A stretch of 64,000 nt of DNA from Variovorax sp. 770b2 (GCF_900115685.1 NZ_FOXJ01000004.1:127256-191255); one strand, 5' to 3'. Numbered from the stretch's first letter, positions 16,244-25,591 are shown. Numbers and translations are program-made. Notes: generated by a model from the sequence alone, not told the origin.

Positions 16244-17695
16244 ATGAAACACCTCTCGCCACGCAGTGCTGCGTCTGGTGCGGTGCTGGCGGTGGCGCTG
16301 ATGGCGTCCGGGGCCATGCCTGCGCAGGCCCAGTCCACACCGGCCCCCGCTGCATCTTCCGCCGCCACCGCGGCCGCACCGGGCCCTCAGCAATTCACCC
16401 TCGCGAACGGCATGACGCTGATCGTCCAGCCCGACCGGCGCGCGCCGACCGCGGTGCAGATGGTCTGGGTCCGCGTCGGCTCCATGGACGAGGTCGACGG
16501 CACCTCCGGCGTGGCACATGCGCTCGAGCACATGATGTTCAAGGGCACGAAGGACATCAAGCCCGGCGAGTTCTCGCGCCGCGTGGCGCAGCTGGGCGGG
16601 CAGGAAAACGCCTTCACCACGCGCGACTACACCGGCTACTACCAGCAGATTCCGGTCGGCAGCCTGGAGCAGGTGATGAAGCTCGAATCCGACCGCTTCG
16701 CCAACAACCAGTGGCCCGACGACGAGTTCAAGCGCGAGATCGAGGTCGTCAAGGAAGAGCGGCGCCTGCGCACCGAAGACCAGCCCCGCGCGCTGCTGGG
16801 CGAGCAGCAGAACGCCGCCGTCTTCACCGCCTCGCCCTACCACCGCCCGGTGGTCGGCTGGATGAGCGACCTGGACGCGATGACGCCCGCCGACGTGCGC
16901 GATTTCCACAAGCGCTGGTACGTGCCGGCCAACGCGGTGCTCGTGGTGGCCGGCGACGTCGATGTCGCCAAGGTCCGCGCGCTCGCCGAGAAGTACTACG
17001 GCCGCATTCCGTCCGGCGCGGTGCCCGCGCGCAAGCCGCGCGTCGAGCCGGCGCAGCGCGGCATCCGCCGCCTCGAATTCAAGGCACCCGCCGAGCAGGC
17101 CTACGTGTCGCTGGCCTACCGCGTGCCGCAGCTGGCGAACATCGACGACACGAACAGCGATTCGTGGGCGCTGGTGGTGCTCTCGGCGGTGCTCGACGGC
17201 TACGCCGGTGCGCGCCTGGACCGCGCGCTGACGCAGGGCCCCGACCGGGTGGCCGATTCCGCCGGCGCCTATTCGGGCTTCGTCGGCCGCGGCCCGCAGC
17301 TCTTCGTGCTCGACGGCGTGCCCGCCGCCGGCAAGAGCGCCGAAGTGGTCGAAGCCGCGCTGCGCGCCCAGGTCGCGCGCGTTGCGAAGGACGGCGTGGG
17401 CGAGGCCGAACTGGCCCGCGTCAAGACCCAATGGGTGGCCAGCGAAACCTACAAGCGCGACTCGGTGATGGCGCAGGCGCGCGAGCTCGGCAGCAACTGG
17501 GTCCAGGGCCTGCCCCTGGACGCGAGCGAGCGCATCGTCGCCCGGCTGCAGGCCGTCACCGCCGCCCAGGTGCAGGCCGTGGCCGCCAGGTACTTCGGCG
17601 ACGACCAGCTCACGGTGGCCACGCTGCGTCCCTTGCCGCCCGAAGCCAAGCCCCGCGGCCGCGGCTTCGCGGCACCCGCAGGCGAGCTGCGTTGA
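16244..17695 (+). CDS. M16 family zinc metallopeptidase (catalytic member of a pair)
   Basis: Secreted peptidase-like protein of 483 residues with a Sec signal peptide ending AQA. The inverted zinc motif HxxEH is intact (H92-A-L-E95-H96), with the distal Glu in VVKEERRLRTED, so it should be active. The companion gene 20 bases downstream lacks these residues. Such pairs of short M16 proteins form heterodimers in which the second subunit contributes the Arg/Tyr substrate pocket. Substrate unknown; periplasmic. Confidence 0.93.
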   Translation: MKHLSPRSAASGAVLAVALMASGAMPAQAQSTPAPAASSAATAAAPGPQQFTLANGMTLIVQPDRRAPTAVQMVWVRVGSMDEVDGTSGVAHALEHMMFKGTKDIKPGEFSRRVAQLGGQENAFTTRDYTGYYQQIPVGSLEQVMKLESDRFANNQWPDDEFKREIEVVKEERRLRTEDQPRALLGEQQNAAVFTASPYHRPVVGWMSDLDAMTPADVRDFHKRWYVPANAVLVVAGDVDVAKVRALAEKYYGRIPSGAVPARKPRVEPAQRGIRRLEFKAPAEQAYVSLAYRVPQLANIDDTNSDSWALVVLSAVLDGYAGARLDRALTQGPDRVADSAGAYSGFVGRGPQLFVLDGVPAAGKSAEVVEAALRAQVARVAKDGVGEAELARVKTQWVASETYKRDSVMAQARELGSNWVQGLPLDASERIVARLQAVTAAQVQAVAARYFGDDQLTVATLRPLPPEAKPRGRGFAAPAGELR

Positions 17696-17715
17696 AAGAC
17701 AGGTCCGAAACCACC

Positions 17716-19059
17716 ATGAACACTCTCAAGAAACTGGCGCTGCGCGCCGTGCTCGCGGGCACCGCCACGCTCGGCCTCGGCACCGCGCAGGCCGCGCTGC
17801 CCATCCAGCACTGGACGCTTGCCAACGGCGCCAAGATCTATCTCGTCGCCACCAACGCGCTGCCGATCGTCGACGTGCAGGTCGACTTCGACGCCGGCAG
17901 CCGGCGCGACCCGGCGCCGCAGGCGGGCCTGGCCAGCGTGACTTCGGCGATGGTCGAGAAGGGCGTGCGCGCCGGCAAGAATGGCGAGCCGGCGCTCGAC
18001 CAGAATGCCCTGGGCGAAGCCTGGGCCGACCTGGGCGCGAGCTTCGACGTGAGCGCGGGCACCGACCGCATGAGCTATTCGCTGCGCACGCTCTCCGACC
18101 CGGCGCTGCTCGGCAAGGCCGTCGCGCTGGCCTCGCGCGAGATCGGCGAGCCCTCGTTCCCCGACGACGTGTGGCTGCGCGAGCGCGAACGCATCAACGC
18201 CGCCATCAAGGAAGCCAACACCAAGCCCGCGACCATCGCGGGCCGCACGTTCGGGCAGGACGTCTACGGCGTGCATCCCTATGGGCAGGAGGTCACCGAG
18301 GAAACGCTCGCGCGCATCGACACGGCCACCATGCGCCAGCGCTACCAGGCGCTCATCGTGCCGTGCCGCGCCAAGCTCAGCATCGTGGGCGCGGTCACGC
18401 GCGCCGAGGCCGAGTCGGTGGCGACCACGCTGCTGTCGCGCCTCCCCGCAGCCGACAGCTGCGCGCCGCTGCCCGCCATTGCGCCGGTGGCCGCGCTTAC
18501 TGCGCCGAAGGACGAGCGCATTCCGTTCGACTCGGCCCAGGCCCACGTCTTCATCGGCCAGCCCGGCTACCCGCGCAAGGACCCCGACCACTTCGCGCTC
18601 AACCTGGGCAACTACGTGCTGGGCGGCGGCGGTTTCGTCTCGCGCCTGACCAACGAGGTGCGCGAGAAGCGGGGCCTGACCTACAGCATCTACAGCGGCT
18701 TTGCGCCGGGGCTGGACGCGGGCGCGTTCCGCATCGGCTTCCAGACCCGGCCCGACCAAGCCGAAGAGGCGGTGAAGATGTCGCGCGAAGTGCTCGCCAG
18801 GTTCGTGGCCGAAGGCCCGACCGAGAGCGAATTGAAGGCCGCGAAGGACAACCTGATCGGCGGCTTTCCGCTGCTGCTGGACAGCAACCGCAAGCTCATC
18901 GGCAACGTCGCGAACATCGCCTGGCACGACCTGCCGCTGGATTACCTGGACACCTGGACCACGCGCATGAATGCCGTCACGGCGGCTGAAGTCAAGGCGG
19001 CGTTTGCGCGCAAGCTGCAGCCGGAGCGGATGGTGACGGTGGTGGTGGGCGGGAAGTAG
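17716..19059 (+). CDS. M16 family peptidase-like protein (non-zinc partner)
   Basis: Protein of 447 residues with a signal peptide (AQA cleavage site). It has the M16 fold pattern (WTLANGAKIYLV, FDAGSRRDP) but the HxxEH position reads GLASVTSAMVEKG, so no zinc site. The C-terminal half has the R/Y motif region REKRGLTYSIYSGF used for substrate binding in M16B enzymes. It most likely works as the inactive half of a heterodimer with the upstream gene. Confidence 0.92.
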   Translation: MNTLKKLALRAVLAGTATLGLGTAQAALPIQHWTLANGAKIYLVATNALPIVDVQVDFDAGSRRDPAPQAGLASVTSAMVEKGVRAGKNGEPALDQNALGEAWADLGASFDVSAGTDRMSYSLRTLSDPALLGKAVALASREIGEPSFPDDVWLRERERINAAIKEANTKPATIAGRTFGQDVYGVHPYGQEVTEETLARIDTATMRQRYQALIVPCRAKLSIVGAVTRAEAESVATTLLSRLPAADSCAPLPAIAPVAALTAPKDERIPFDSAQAHVFIGQPGYPRKDPDHFALNLGNYVLGGGGFVSRLTNEVREKRGLTYSIYSGFAPGLDAGAFRIGFQTRPDQAEEAVKMSREVLARFVAEGPTESELKAAKDNLIGGFPLLLDSNRKLIGNVANIAWHDLPLDYLDTWTTRMNAVTAAEVKAAFARKLQPERMVTVVVGGK

Positions 19060-19068
19060 CCGTAGCCG

Positions 19069-19980
19069 CTATGCCAGCGCGTGCGGGCCGCCGGTCGCGG
19101 CCGCACGCACCGCCGCGCCCAGCCGCCTGAGCAACTGCGGCGCCGCACGCGCCTGCTGCCAGTAGAGCGGCACCGGCAGCGTCGAGCCCGGCACCAGCGC
19201 CACCAGCGTCCCCTCGCGGATCGCTTCGGCCACCATGCTGGCCGGATGCATGCCCCAGCCCATGCCCGCGCACGCCGCCTCGACGAACGCGTTGGGCGAT
19301 GGAATCCAGTGCCGCGGCGTCTCCACGTTGCGGTGGCAGACGCGGCGCACCCAGCGCGCCTGCAGGCGGTCCTTGCGGTCGAACACCAGGCTGGGCGCGC
19401 TGGCCAGCGTTCGCGCGCCGACGCCCTTGGCGAAATGCCGCTTCACGAATCCGGGGCTTGCGGCCGCCACGTAATGCATCGTGCCCAGCGCCTCGCTGTT
19501 GCAGCCGGCGACCGGCTGGGCCAGCGCGGTCACCGCCGCGAGCACGGCGCCGCTGCGCAGGCGTTCGGCGGTGTGGTCCTGGTCGTCCACCGTGAGGTCG
19601 AGCAGCGCGGCTTCCTCCTGCGCGGCGAAGGCGGCTGCGGCGGCCATGAACCATGTGGCCAGGCTGTCGGCGTTGACGGCCACGCGCACCGTGACGCGCT
19701 CGTCCGCCTCGCCGCCGCCCATGCCGAGGGCGGGGAGGGCTTCTCGCAGTTCGTGCTCCAGCATGCCCACGCGCTCCACGTGCCGGCACAGCTGCAGGCC
19801 CGCTTCCGTGGCGACGCAGGGCTGGCCGCGCACCAGCAGCGCGCCGCCCGTGCGCTCCTCCAGCAGCTTCACGCGCTGCGAGACGGCCGAGGGCGTGACG
19901 TTCAAGGCGCGCGCGGCGCGCTCGAAGCTGCCTTCGCGCACGACAGCGGCCAGGGCGTTGAGGGCGGCGTAGTCGAGCAT
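19069..19980 (-). CDS. argP: LysR-family regulator ArgP
   Basis: Regulator of 303 residues with an N-terminal winged helix (LNALAAVVREGSFERAARALNVTPSAVSQRVKLLEE), closely resembling ArgP/IciA, including the VSQRVK segment. The known members activate the arginine/lysine exporter gene in response to these amino acids. Here it is divergent from such an exporter, 75 bases away, which supports the assignment. Its 3' end converges on the M16 gene. Confidence 0.92.
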   Translation of the reverse strand: MLDYAALNALAAVVREGSFERAARALNVTPSAVSQRVKLLEERTGGALLVRGQPCVATEAGLQLCRHVERVGMLEHELREALPALGMGGGEADERVTVRVAVNADSLATWFMAAAAAFAAQEEAALLDLTVDDQDHTAERLRSGAVLAAVTALAQPVAGCNSEALGTMHYVAAASPGFVKRHFAKGVGARTLASAPSLVFDRKDRLQARWVRRVCHRNVETPRHWIPSPNAFVEAACAGMGWGMHPASMVAEAIREGTLVALVPGSTLPVPLYWQQARAAPQLLRRLGAAVRAAATGGPHALA

Positions 19981-19991
19981 CGGTGTTTAGC

Positions 19992-20029
19992 CAAACTGAA
20001 TTGAAGTTAGGAGGTTTAGTTTGAATTAA
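19992..20029. promoter_or_regulatory. argP-argO intergenic control region
   Basis: An AT-rich stretch between the divergent genes has the inverted repeat CAAACT (19992-19997)/AGTTTG (20018-20023) and, on +, TTGAAG and AATTAA spaced by 17 bases as a possible exporter promoter. ArgP binding here is inferred from the family. Confidence 0.4.
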
Positions 20030-20055
20030 TCCGCAGCGCACGGCAAGCTCGCACC

Positions 20056-20691
20056 ATGTCTGCCGAATTCGCCACCACCGCCTTCCTGAACGGGCTCTTC
20101 ATGAGCCTGGTGCTCATCGTCGCCATCGGCGCCCAGAACGCCTATGTGCTGCGCCAGGGATTGCGGCGCGAGCACGTCGCTGCCGTGGTGCTGTTCTGCG
20201 CGGCCAGCGACGCCGTGCTGATCGGCGCCGGCGTGGCCGGCATGGCACAGGCGCTGAAGGGGCGGCCGATGCTGGCGACGGTGCTCGCGGGGCTCGGCGC
20301 GGCGTTCCTGTGCGCCTACGGCCTGCGTGCGCTGTGGCGTTCGCGCCAGCCCGGCGCCCTGCAGGCGGCGGCGCAGGGGGGCTCGCTCTCGCGCGCGGCC
20401 GTGGTGGCGCAGGCGGCGGGCTTCACGCTGCTGAACCCGCATGTCTACCTGGACACGGTGCTGCTGGTGGGCAGCGCGGGCGCGCAGTACGCGGGCTCGC
20501 TCAAGGTGTGGTTCGTCGCGGGCGCCTCGGTGGCGAGCGTGCTGTGGTTCACCTCGCTGGGCTTCGGCGCACGGCTGCTCGCGCCGGTGTTCGCGCGTCC
20601 GCGCGCCTGGCAGATGCTCGATGCGCTGATCGGCGGCACCATGCTCGTGCTGGCCGCCATGCTGGCCCGGCGTGCGCTGACGGGCTTCTGA
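20056..20691 (+). CDS. argO: LysE/ArgO family amino-acid exporter
   Basis: Inner-membrane exporter of 211 residues, the same length as E. coli ArgO. It has about six helices and the family motifs VAIGAQNAYVLRQGLRREH near the N-terminus and LLNPHVYLDTVLLVGS in the middle. It exports arginine and/or lysine when these build up. Its regulator argP is divergently encoded next to it. Confidence 0.92.
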   Translation: MSAEFATTAFLNGLFMSLVLIVAIGAQNAYVLRQGLRREHVAAVVLFCAASDAVLIGAGVAGMAQALKGRPMLATVLAGLGAAFLCAYGLRALWRSRQPGALQAAAQGGSLSRAAVVAQAAGFTLLNPHVYLDTVLLVGSAGAQYAGSLKVWFVAGASVASVLWFTSLGFGARLLAPVFARPRAWQMLDALIGGTMLVLAAMLARRALTGF

Positions 20692-20723
20692 TCGGCCCGG
20701 TGCGGCGGCGTTAAGCTCCCCGC

Positions 20724-21404
20724 ATGCCCAAGAAACCCGCCGCAGCCCCGCGTTCGCCGTCTGCCAAAAACCCAAAAAGCCCCAAGAGCCCCAAGAGCCC
20801 CGCGCGATCCACACGCCCCAGCGAGGTCCGCATCATCGGCGGCCAATGGAAGCGCACCCGCCTCGCGGTGGCCGACAAGCCGGGCCTGCGCCCCACGCCC
20901 GACCGCGTGCGCGAGACGCTGTTCAACTGGCTCGCGAGCCTGGCCGGCGCGGGCGGCGGCGAACTGCCGGGCTGGCATTGCGTCGACGCCTTTGCGGGCA
21001 CCGGCGCGCTGGGCCTGGAAGCCGCCTCGCGCGGTGCGGCGAACGTACTGATGTGCGAGCAGGATGGCGACCTGGTCGCGAAGCTGCAGGCCGCCAGGAC
21101 CAAGCTCTCGGCCGAGGCCGTGCGCATCGAGCGCGGCAACGGCGTCACGGCGCTGGAGCGCACGACGGCCGGCAGCCTGCATGCCGTCTTTCTCGATCCG
21201 CCCTTCGAAAGCGTCGCGCTCTACGAACCAGCCCTGCGCGCCGCGGCGCGCGCCCTGCGTCCCGGCGGCGTCGCGTATCTGGAAGCCCCCCGCCAGTGGA
21301 ACGACGAGGAACTGGCCGCTTTCGGGCTCGCCAGCTTTCGTTACCTGAAGGCCGGCGCCGTGCATGCCCACCTGTTGCGGCTGGCCTCGGAGGGGACTGC
21401 ATAA
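20724..21404 (+). CDS. rsmD: 16S rRNA (guanine(966)-N2)-methyltransferase RsmD
   Basis: Methyltransferase of 226 residues acting on the 30S subunit. The SAM site is seen as DAFAGTGALGLEAASRGA and the catalytic motif as DPPF (AVFLDPPFES); the family N-terminal motif RIIGGQWKRTRL and RPTPDRVRETLFNWL are present. The first 30 residues are a Lys/Pro/Ser-rich tail with repeated KSPKSP units that is longer than in E. coli. It is followed by coaD, as in many proteobacteria. Confidence 0.95.
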   Translation: MPKKPAAAPRSPSAKNPKSPKSPKSPARSTRPSEVRIIGGQWKRTRLAVADKPGLRPTPDRVRETLFNWLASLAGAGGGELPGWHCVDAFAGTGALGLEAASRGAANVLMCEQDGDLVAKLQAARTKLSAEAVRIERGNGVTALERTTAGSLHAVFLDPPFESVALYEPALRAAARALRPGGVAYLEAPRQWNDEELAAFGLASFRYLKAGAVHAHLLRLASEGTA

Positions 21405-21447
21405 TCCGCCGAACAAGCCGCACCGGCTGCATGAGGAACAAGCAACC

Positions 21448-21951
21448 ATGGCCAGCAACGTCATCGCGGTTTATCCGGGCACATTCGATCCCATCACCCT
21501 CGGCCACGAGGACGTGGTGCGACGTGCGACCCAGCTTTTCTCCAAGGTGATCGTCGCCGTCGCGGCGGGCCACCACAAGAAGGCGCTGTTCACCCTGCAG
21601 GAACGCATGGACATGGCGCGCGAAGCCGTCAAGCCCTACAGCGACCAGGTCACGGTCGAGAGCTTCTCGGGGCTCCTGCGCGACTTCGTGGTGGCGCGCG
21701 GCGGCAAGGCCATGGTGCGGGGCCTGCGCGCCGTGACCGACTTCGACTACGAGTTCCAGCTCGCGGGCATGAACCGTTCGCTGATGCCCGACGTGGAGAC
21801 CGTGTTCCTCACGCCCAGCGACAAATACCAGTTCATCTCCAGCACCTTCGTGCGCGAGATCGCGATGCTCGGCGGCGAGGTCAACAAGTTCGTCTCGCCC
21901 AACGTCGAGCACATGCTGGCCGCCAAGGTCCGCAGCCTCGGCCGTGAATAA
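21448..21951 (+). CDS. coaD: Pantetheine-phosphate adenylyltransferase CoaD
   Basis: Enzyme of 167 residues for the next-to-last step of coenzyme A synthesis (4'-phosphopantetheine to dephospho-CoA). The nucleotidyl-transfer motif is GTFDPITLGHED (TxGH) and the C-terminal motif is ISSTFVREIA. ATG 21448 is chosen to match family length. The stop lies six bases from pxpB, so pxp genes may be read from the same message. Confidence 0.97.
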   Translation: MASNVIAVYPGTFDPITLGHEDVVRRATQLFSKVIVAVAAGHHKKALFTLQERMDMAREAVKPYSDQVTVESFSGLLRDFVVARGGKAMVRGLRAVTDFDYEFQLAGMNRSLMPDVETVFLTPSDKYQFISSTFVREIAMLGGEVNKFVSPNVEHMLAAKVRSLGRE

Positions 21952-21957
21952 CCCGCG

Positions 21958-22620
21958 ATGAGCGGTTCGCCGCCACCCCGCCTGCATCTGCTGGGGGATG
22001 CAGCGCTCCTGTGCGAGCTGCCGGCACCGGCCACGCTGGTGCAGCAGCAGCGCATCTGGGCGCTCGCCGCGCAGGCCCGCGAATGGCCCGGCGTCGGCGA
22101 AGTGCTGCCGGGCATGAACAACCTCACGCTGACTTTCGATCCGACCGCGATCGCGCTCGATGCGCTCATGGCGCAGGTGCTCGCCGCGTGGCCGAAGCTC
22201 TCGGCCAAGGCCGTCGAAGGCCGGCTGGTCGAGGTTCCGGTCGCCTATGGCGGCGAACACGGCCCCGACCTGGGCGATGTCGCGGCCCACACCGGCCTCA
22301 CGCCGGCCGAGGTGGTGCGGCGCCACAGCGCGGGCGAGTACGTGGTCTACCTGCTCGGCTTTCTCCCGGGCTTCGCCTTCATGGGCGGCCTCGCACCCGA
22401 ACTGGCCACGCCGCGCCGCGCCGAGCCGCGCACGGCGGTGCCCGCGCGCTCGGTCGGCATCGGCGGCGAGCAGACCGGCATCTACCCGCTGGTGTCGCCG
22501 GGCGGCTGGCAGCTCATCGGGCGCACCTCGCTCGAGATGTTCGATCCGGCCGCCGAGCCGCCCACCCTGCTGCGCCCGGGCGACCGCGTGCGCTTCGTCG
22601 TCGAGAGCGTAGAGACATGA
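21958..22620 (+). CDS. pxpB: 5-oxoprolinase subunit PxpB
   Basis: Protein of 220 residues of the KipI/PxpB family (cyclophilin-like). Typical segments are LPGMNNLTLTFDP, the GGEHGPDL motif, and GFLPGFAFMGGLAPELATPRR. PxpB, PxpC and PxpA form the ATP-dependent 5-oxoprolinase that opens 5-oxo-L-proline to glutamate. The stop overlaps the pxpC start (ATGA). Confidence 0.95.
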   Translation: MSGSPPPRLHLLGDAALLCELPAPATLVQQQRIWALAAQAREWPGVGEVLPGMNNLTLTFDPTAIALDALMAQVLAAWPKLSAKAVEGRLVEVPVAYGGEHGPDLGDVAAHTGLTPAEVVRRHSAGEYVVYLLGFLPGFAFMGGLAPELATPRRAEPRTAVPARSVGIGGEQTGIYPLVSPGGWQLIGRTSLEMFDPAAEPPTLLRPGDRVRFVVESVET

Positions 22621-23615
22621 TCGTCGTCCAGAAACCCGGCCTGCTCGCCTCGGTGCAGGACCTGGGGCGGCACGGCCATCGCCAGTTGGGCATCTGTCCC
22701 GGCGGCGCGCTCGATGTGCTGGCCCTCACGCTCGCTAACCGGCTGGTCGGCAATGCCGACGGCGCCGCGGGCCTGGAACTCACGATGGGCGGCTGCGAAC
22801 TGCGCTTCGAAGCCGACACGCGCATTGCGCTCGCCGGTGACGACTTCGGCGCGCGGCTCGACGGCGTGCCGCTCTGGCCCTGCTGGAGCGTGCCGGTGGC
22901 CGCGGGCCAGGTCCTCAAGCTCCAGGGCGCGAATGCATCGGGAGTGAAGAAAGCCGGGCTTCGCAGCTGGCTCGCCGTCGCGGGCGGCATCGACGTGGCG
23001 CCCGTGCTCGGCTCGCGCAGCACCGACCTCAAGGCCGGCTTCGGCGGCCACGAAGGCCGAGCCCTCCGCAAGGGCGACAAGCTGCAGCTGGGCCCATCGC
23101 AACTCGATGCCGCACAACGCGCACGCAAGCCTTTCGGCCTGCGCGGCCCCGACTGGGGCGCGGAAGAGCCAGACGGCGCCATCGCCCTGCGCGTGCTGCC
23201 CGGCCCCGAGTTCGAACAGTTCACGCTCGCCGCGCGCGACGTGCTGTGGGGCGAGCGCTGGCGCATCACCTCGCAAAGCAACCGCATGGGCAGCCGGCTG
23301 GCCGGCACCGAACTCAAGCGCAAGCGCGCGGGCGACATGCTCTCCTCGGGCGTGATCCCCGGCACGATCCAGGTGCCGCCTTCGGGCCAGCCGATCATCC
23401 TGATGGGCGATGCGCAGACCACGGGCGGCTATCCGCGCATCGGCGTGGTGATCCGCGCCGACCTGTGGAAGCTCGCGCAGGCGCCGCTCAACGGCAAGCT
23501 GCGCCTCGTGCAGGCCGACATGGCGGGGGCGCTCGCCGCGTGGGCCGACCAGCAGCGCTACCTCGCGCAGGTGGCACAAGGCCTCGCCGTGGCAGGCTGG
23601 CCGGGCGCGGCATAG
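22617..23615 (+). CDS. pxpC: 5-oxoprolinase subunit PxpC
   Basis: Protein of 332 residues of the KipA/PxpC family. It begins IVVQKPGLLASVQDLGRHGHRQLG, the usual N-terminus, and has LSSGVIPGTIQVPPSGQPI and LMGDAQTTGGYPRIG near the C-terminus, all highly conserved. It starts inside the pxpB stop. It works with PxpA and PxpB in pyroglutamate breakdown. Confidence 0.95.
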   Translation: MIVVQKPGLLASVQDLGRHGHRQLGICPGGALDVLALTLANRLVGNADGAAGLELTMGGCELRFEADTRIALAGDDFGARLDGVPLWPCWSVPVAAGQVLKLQGANASGVKKAGLRSWLAVAGGIDVAPVLGSRSTDLKAGFGGHEGRALRKGDKLQLGPSQLDAAQRARKPFGLRGPDWGAEEPDGAIALRVLPGPEFEQFTLAARDVLWGERWRITSQSNRMGSRLAGTELKRKRAGDMLSSGVIPGTIQVPPSGQPIILMGDAQTTGGYPRIGVVIRADLWKLAQAPLNGKLRLVQADMAGALAAWADQQRYLAQVAQGLAVAGWPGAA

Positions 23616-23679
23616 ACTGTGCGCGCACCGCCAGCGGGCTGCGCCGGTGCAGTCCCGCTGAAGAAGAAGGAACCTCCCC

Positions 23680-24414
23680 ATGCACATCGACCTCAATGCC
23701 GACCTCGGCGAAGGCGCGGGCAGCGACGAAGCGCTGCTGGGCCTCGTGAGCTCCGCCAACATCGCCTGCGGCTGGCACGCGGGCGACGCCAAGACCATGC
23801 GCCAGTGCGTGCGCTGGGCCATCGAACACGGCGTGGCCATCGGCGCGCACCCCAGCTTCCCCGATCGCGAGAACTTCGGCCGCAGCACCATGCACCTGCC
23901 GCCCGACGAGATCGTCTCCAACGTGCTCTACCAGGTCGGCGCACTCGCCGCGATCGTCAAGGCCGAAGGCGGGCAGCTCGCGCACGTGAAGGCGCACGGC
24001 CAGCTCTACAACCAGGCGGTGAAGGAGCCCGAGCTCGCCGATGCGCTCTGCGAGGCGGTGCGCCGCTTCGATCCTTCGCTCAGGTTCTTCGGCCTCGCGG
24101 GCAGCAACATGATCGACGCCGCACGCCGCGCCGGCCTCACGCCGGTGGAAGAAGTGTTCGCCGACCGCGGCTACATGCCCGACGGCAGCCTCGTGCCGCG
24201 CAGCCAGCCCGGCGCGCTGATCGAGAGCGAGGAGCAGTCGATCGCGCAGACCCTCTCGCTGGTGCGCGACCACCGCGTGACTGCCATCGATGGCAGCACG
24301 GTCGCCGTCAACGCGCAGACCGTATGCCTGCATGGCGATGGCGCACATGCGCTGGCCTTCGCGCGCCGCATCCGGGAGCGCCTGCAGGCTGAGGGCATCG
24401 CGGTCCGCGCCTGA
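23680..24414 (+). CDS. pxpA: 5-oxoprolinase subunit PxpA (LamB/YcsF family)
   Basis: Protein of 244 residues. The start MHIDLNADLGEGAGSDEALL and the motifs SANIACGWHAGD, AIGAHPSFPDRENFGR and HVKAHGQLYNQ define the family. GAAGGAACCTCCCC precedes the ATG. It is the last gene of the pxpBCA set and converges on a LysR gene 12 bases away. Confidence 0.96.
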   Translation: MHIDLNADLGEGAGSDEALLGLVSSANIACGWHAGDAKTMRQCVRWAIEHGVAIGAHPSFPDRENFGRSTMHLPPDEIVSNVLYQVGALAAIVKAEGGQLAHVKAHGQLYNQAVKEPELADALCEAVRRFDPSLRFFGLAGSNMIDAARRAGLTPVEEVFADRGYMPDGSLVPRSQPGALIESEEQSIAQTLSLVRDHRVTAIDGSTVAVNAQTVCLHGDGAHALAFARRIRERLQAEGIAVRA

Positions 24415-24426
24415 CCGGCGCCGTCT

Positions 24427-25365
24427 TCAAGGCAACGGGTCGGGCGACAGCGCGCTCACCCATTCTTCTCCCGCTTCGGCGCAGTAGTCGGCCACGATGG
24501 CGCGCGTGAGCTTGGCGACCGCATGCACTGCCGGGGCCGTGTCGCGCACATGCGCCAGCGTGATCACCATCGGCGGCAGCGCGGGCCCGTCGCGAATTTC
24601 GAGATAGCCCTCGGCCAGCTCTTTCCTCACGAAGATCGGCGGGATCGCCGCCACGCCGAAGCCGCCTTTCGTGAGCTGGATGATCGACTGCACCGAAGGA
24701 AAGCTGCACACGCGCGGCTCGGTGGCGCGCCCGACGAACAGCGCGCTGACATGCGCGCGCGGCCCCGAGGTGCGGGAGAAGGTGAGGACCGGCACCCGCT
24801 CCAGGTCTTCCAGCCGCAGGGTGCGGGCCTTCGGCAGCACGGCGGGGCGCGCCACCCACAGCATCGGGAAGCGGCACAGCGAGGTGACGGTCGACTCACC
24901 GTCGTTCGCCACGTCCGCGATGTCGTCGTTCTGGATCATCAGGTCGAACTTGCGGCGCCGGAATTGGTCGCGCAGGTTGTGCGCCGTGTCCACCGTGATG
25001 TCGGGCTCGATGGCCGGCAACCGCTCGCTCAGCATGTGGATCAGCGGCGTGAGCCAGGTGTGGACCACCGTCTCGATGACGCCGATGCGCACCCGCCCGG
25101 AGGGCGGCGCATCGGGCCGGACCGAGAGCTTGAGCTGTTTTTCGAGCGCGAGCATCTGCTCGGCCTGGCGCACCACCTGCTCGCCGAGGATCGTGAGCTT
25201 GAGCGTGCGCTGCGTGCGGTCGACCAGCATCACGCCCAGTTCTTCTTCCAGCGCCTCGATGCGCTTGGACACGGCCGCCTGCGTCGTGCAGAGCATCTGC
25301 GCGGTCTCGCGAAAGCTCTTGAGGCGGTCGAGCATCACGAGCGTCTCTAGGAATCGTGTGTTCAT
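24427..25365 (-). CDS. LysR-family transcriptional regulator
   Basis: Regulator of 312 residues with an N-terminal winged helix (LETLVMLDRLKSFRETAQMLCTTQAAVSKRIEALEEEL) and a LysR effector domain. It lies tail to tail with pxpA and divergent from the PCP-like lipoprotein gene, so it could regulate either neighbour; pyroglutamate or a related compound is a reasonable but unproved effector. The upstream gap contains two inverted repeats suited to a LysR site. Confidence 0.9.
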   Translation of the reverse strand: MNTRFLETLVMLDRLKSFRETAQMLCTTQAAVSKRIEALEEELGVMLVDRTQRTLKLTILGEQVVRQAEQMLALEKQLKLSVRPDAPPSGRVRIGVIETVVHTWLTPLIHMLSERLPAIEPDITVDTAHNLRDQFRRRKFDLMIQNDDIADVANDGESTVTSLCRFPMLWVARPAVLPKARTLRLEDLERVPVLTFSRTSGPRAHVSALFVGRATEPRVCSFPSVQSIIQLTKGGFGVAAIPPIFVRKELAEGYLEIRDGPALPPMVITLAHVRDTAPAVHAVAKLTRAIVADYCAEAGEEWVSALSPDPLP

Positions 25366-25401
25366 GGATGAGTCTCTCCCTGCGTCCGGGCGCCTGGCGA
25401 A

Positions 25402-25535
25402 TTTTTGTTATCGGCCTCTTCAACAAAAACTCGTTCGACAGCCACCGAGGCGCCATGTTTTCATAAAGCCGTCACACATACAGAGAGGTGCAACCCGCCC
25501 TCTGCAACCGCTGCCTTCGCATCGGCGGTTGCAGA
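25402..25535. promoter_or_regulatory. Divergent control region with two inverted repeats
   Basis: TTTTTGTT (25402-25409)/AACAAAAA (25422-25429) and TCTGCAACCGC (25501-25511)/GCGGTTGCAGA (25525-25535) lie between the LysR gene and the lipoprotein gene. The first suits a LysR operator, the second a hairpin in the lipoprotein leader. No T run follows, so it is not a normal terminator. Confidence 0.45.
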
Positions 25536-25591
25536 AGTCGTGCCAGTGGGCGCACCCGGCTTTCACGTCACCCGAGCAGGGAAGGGAAGAG

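Noticed and set aside
15052..17715. Long + strand reading frame preceding the second M16 gene
   Set aside because: It covers ftsY in antisense and the first M16 gene out of frame. Only the last part, from ATG 17716, is coding.
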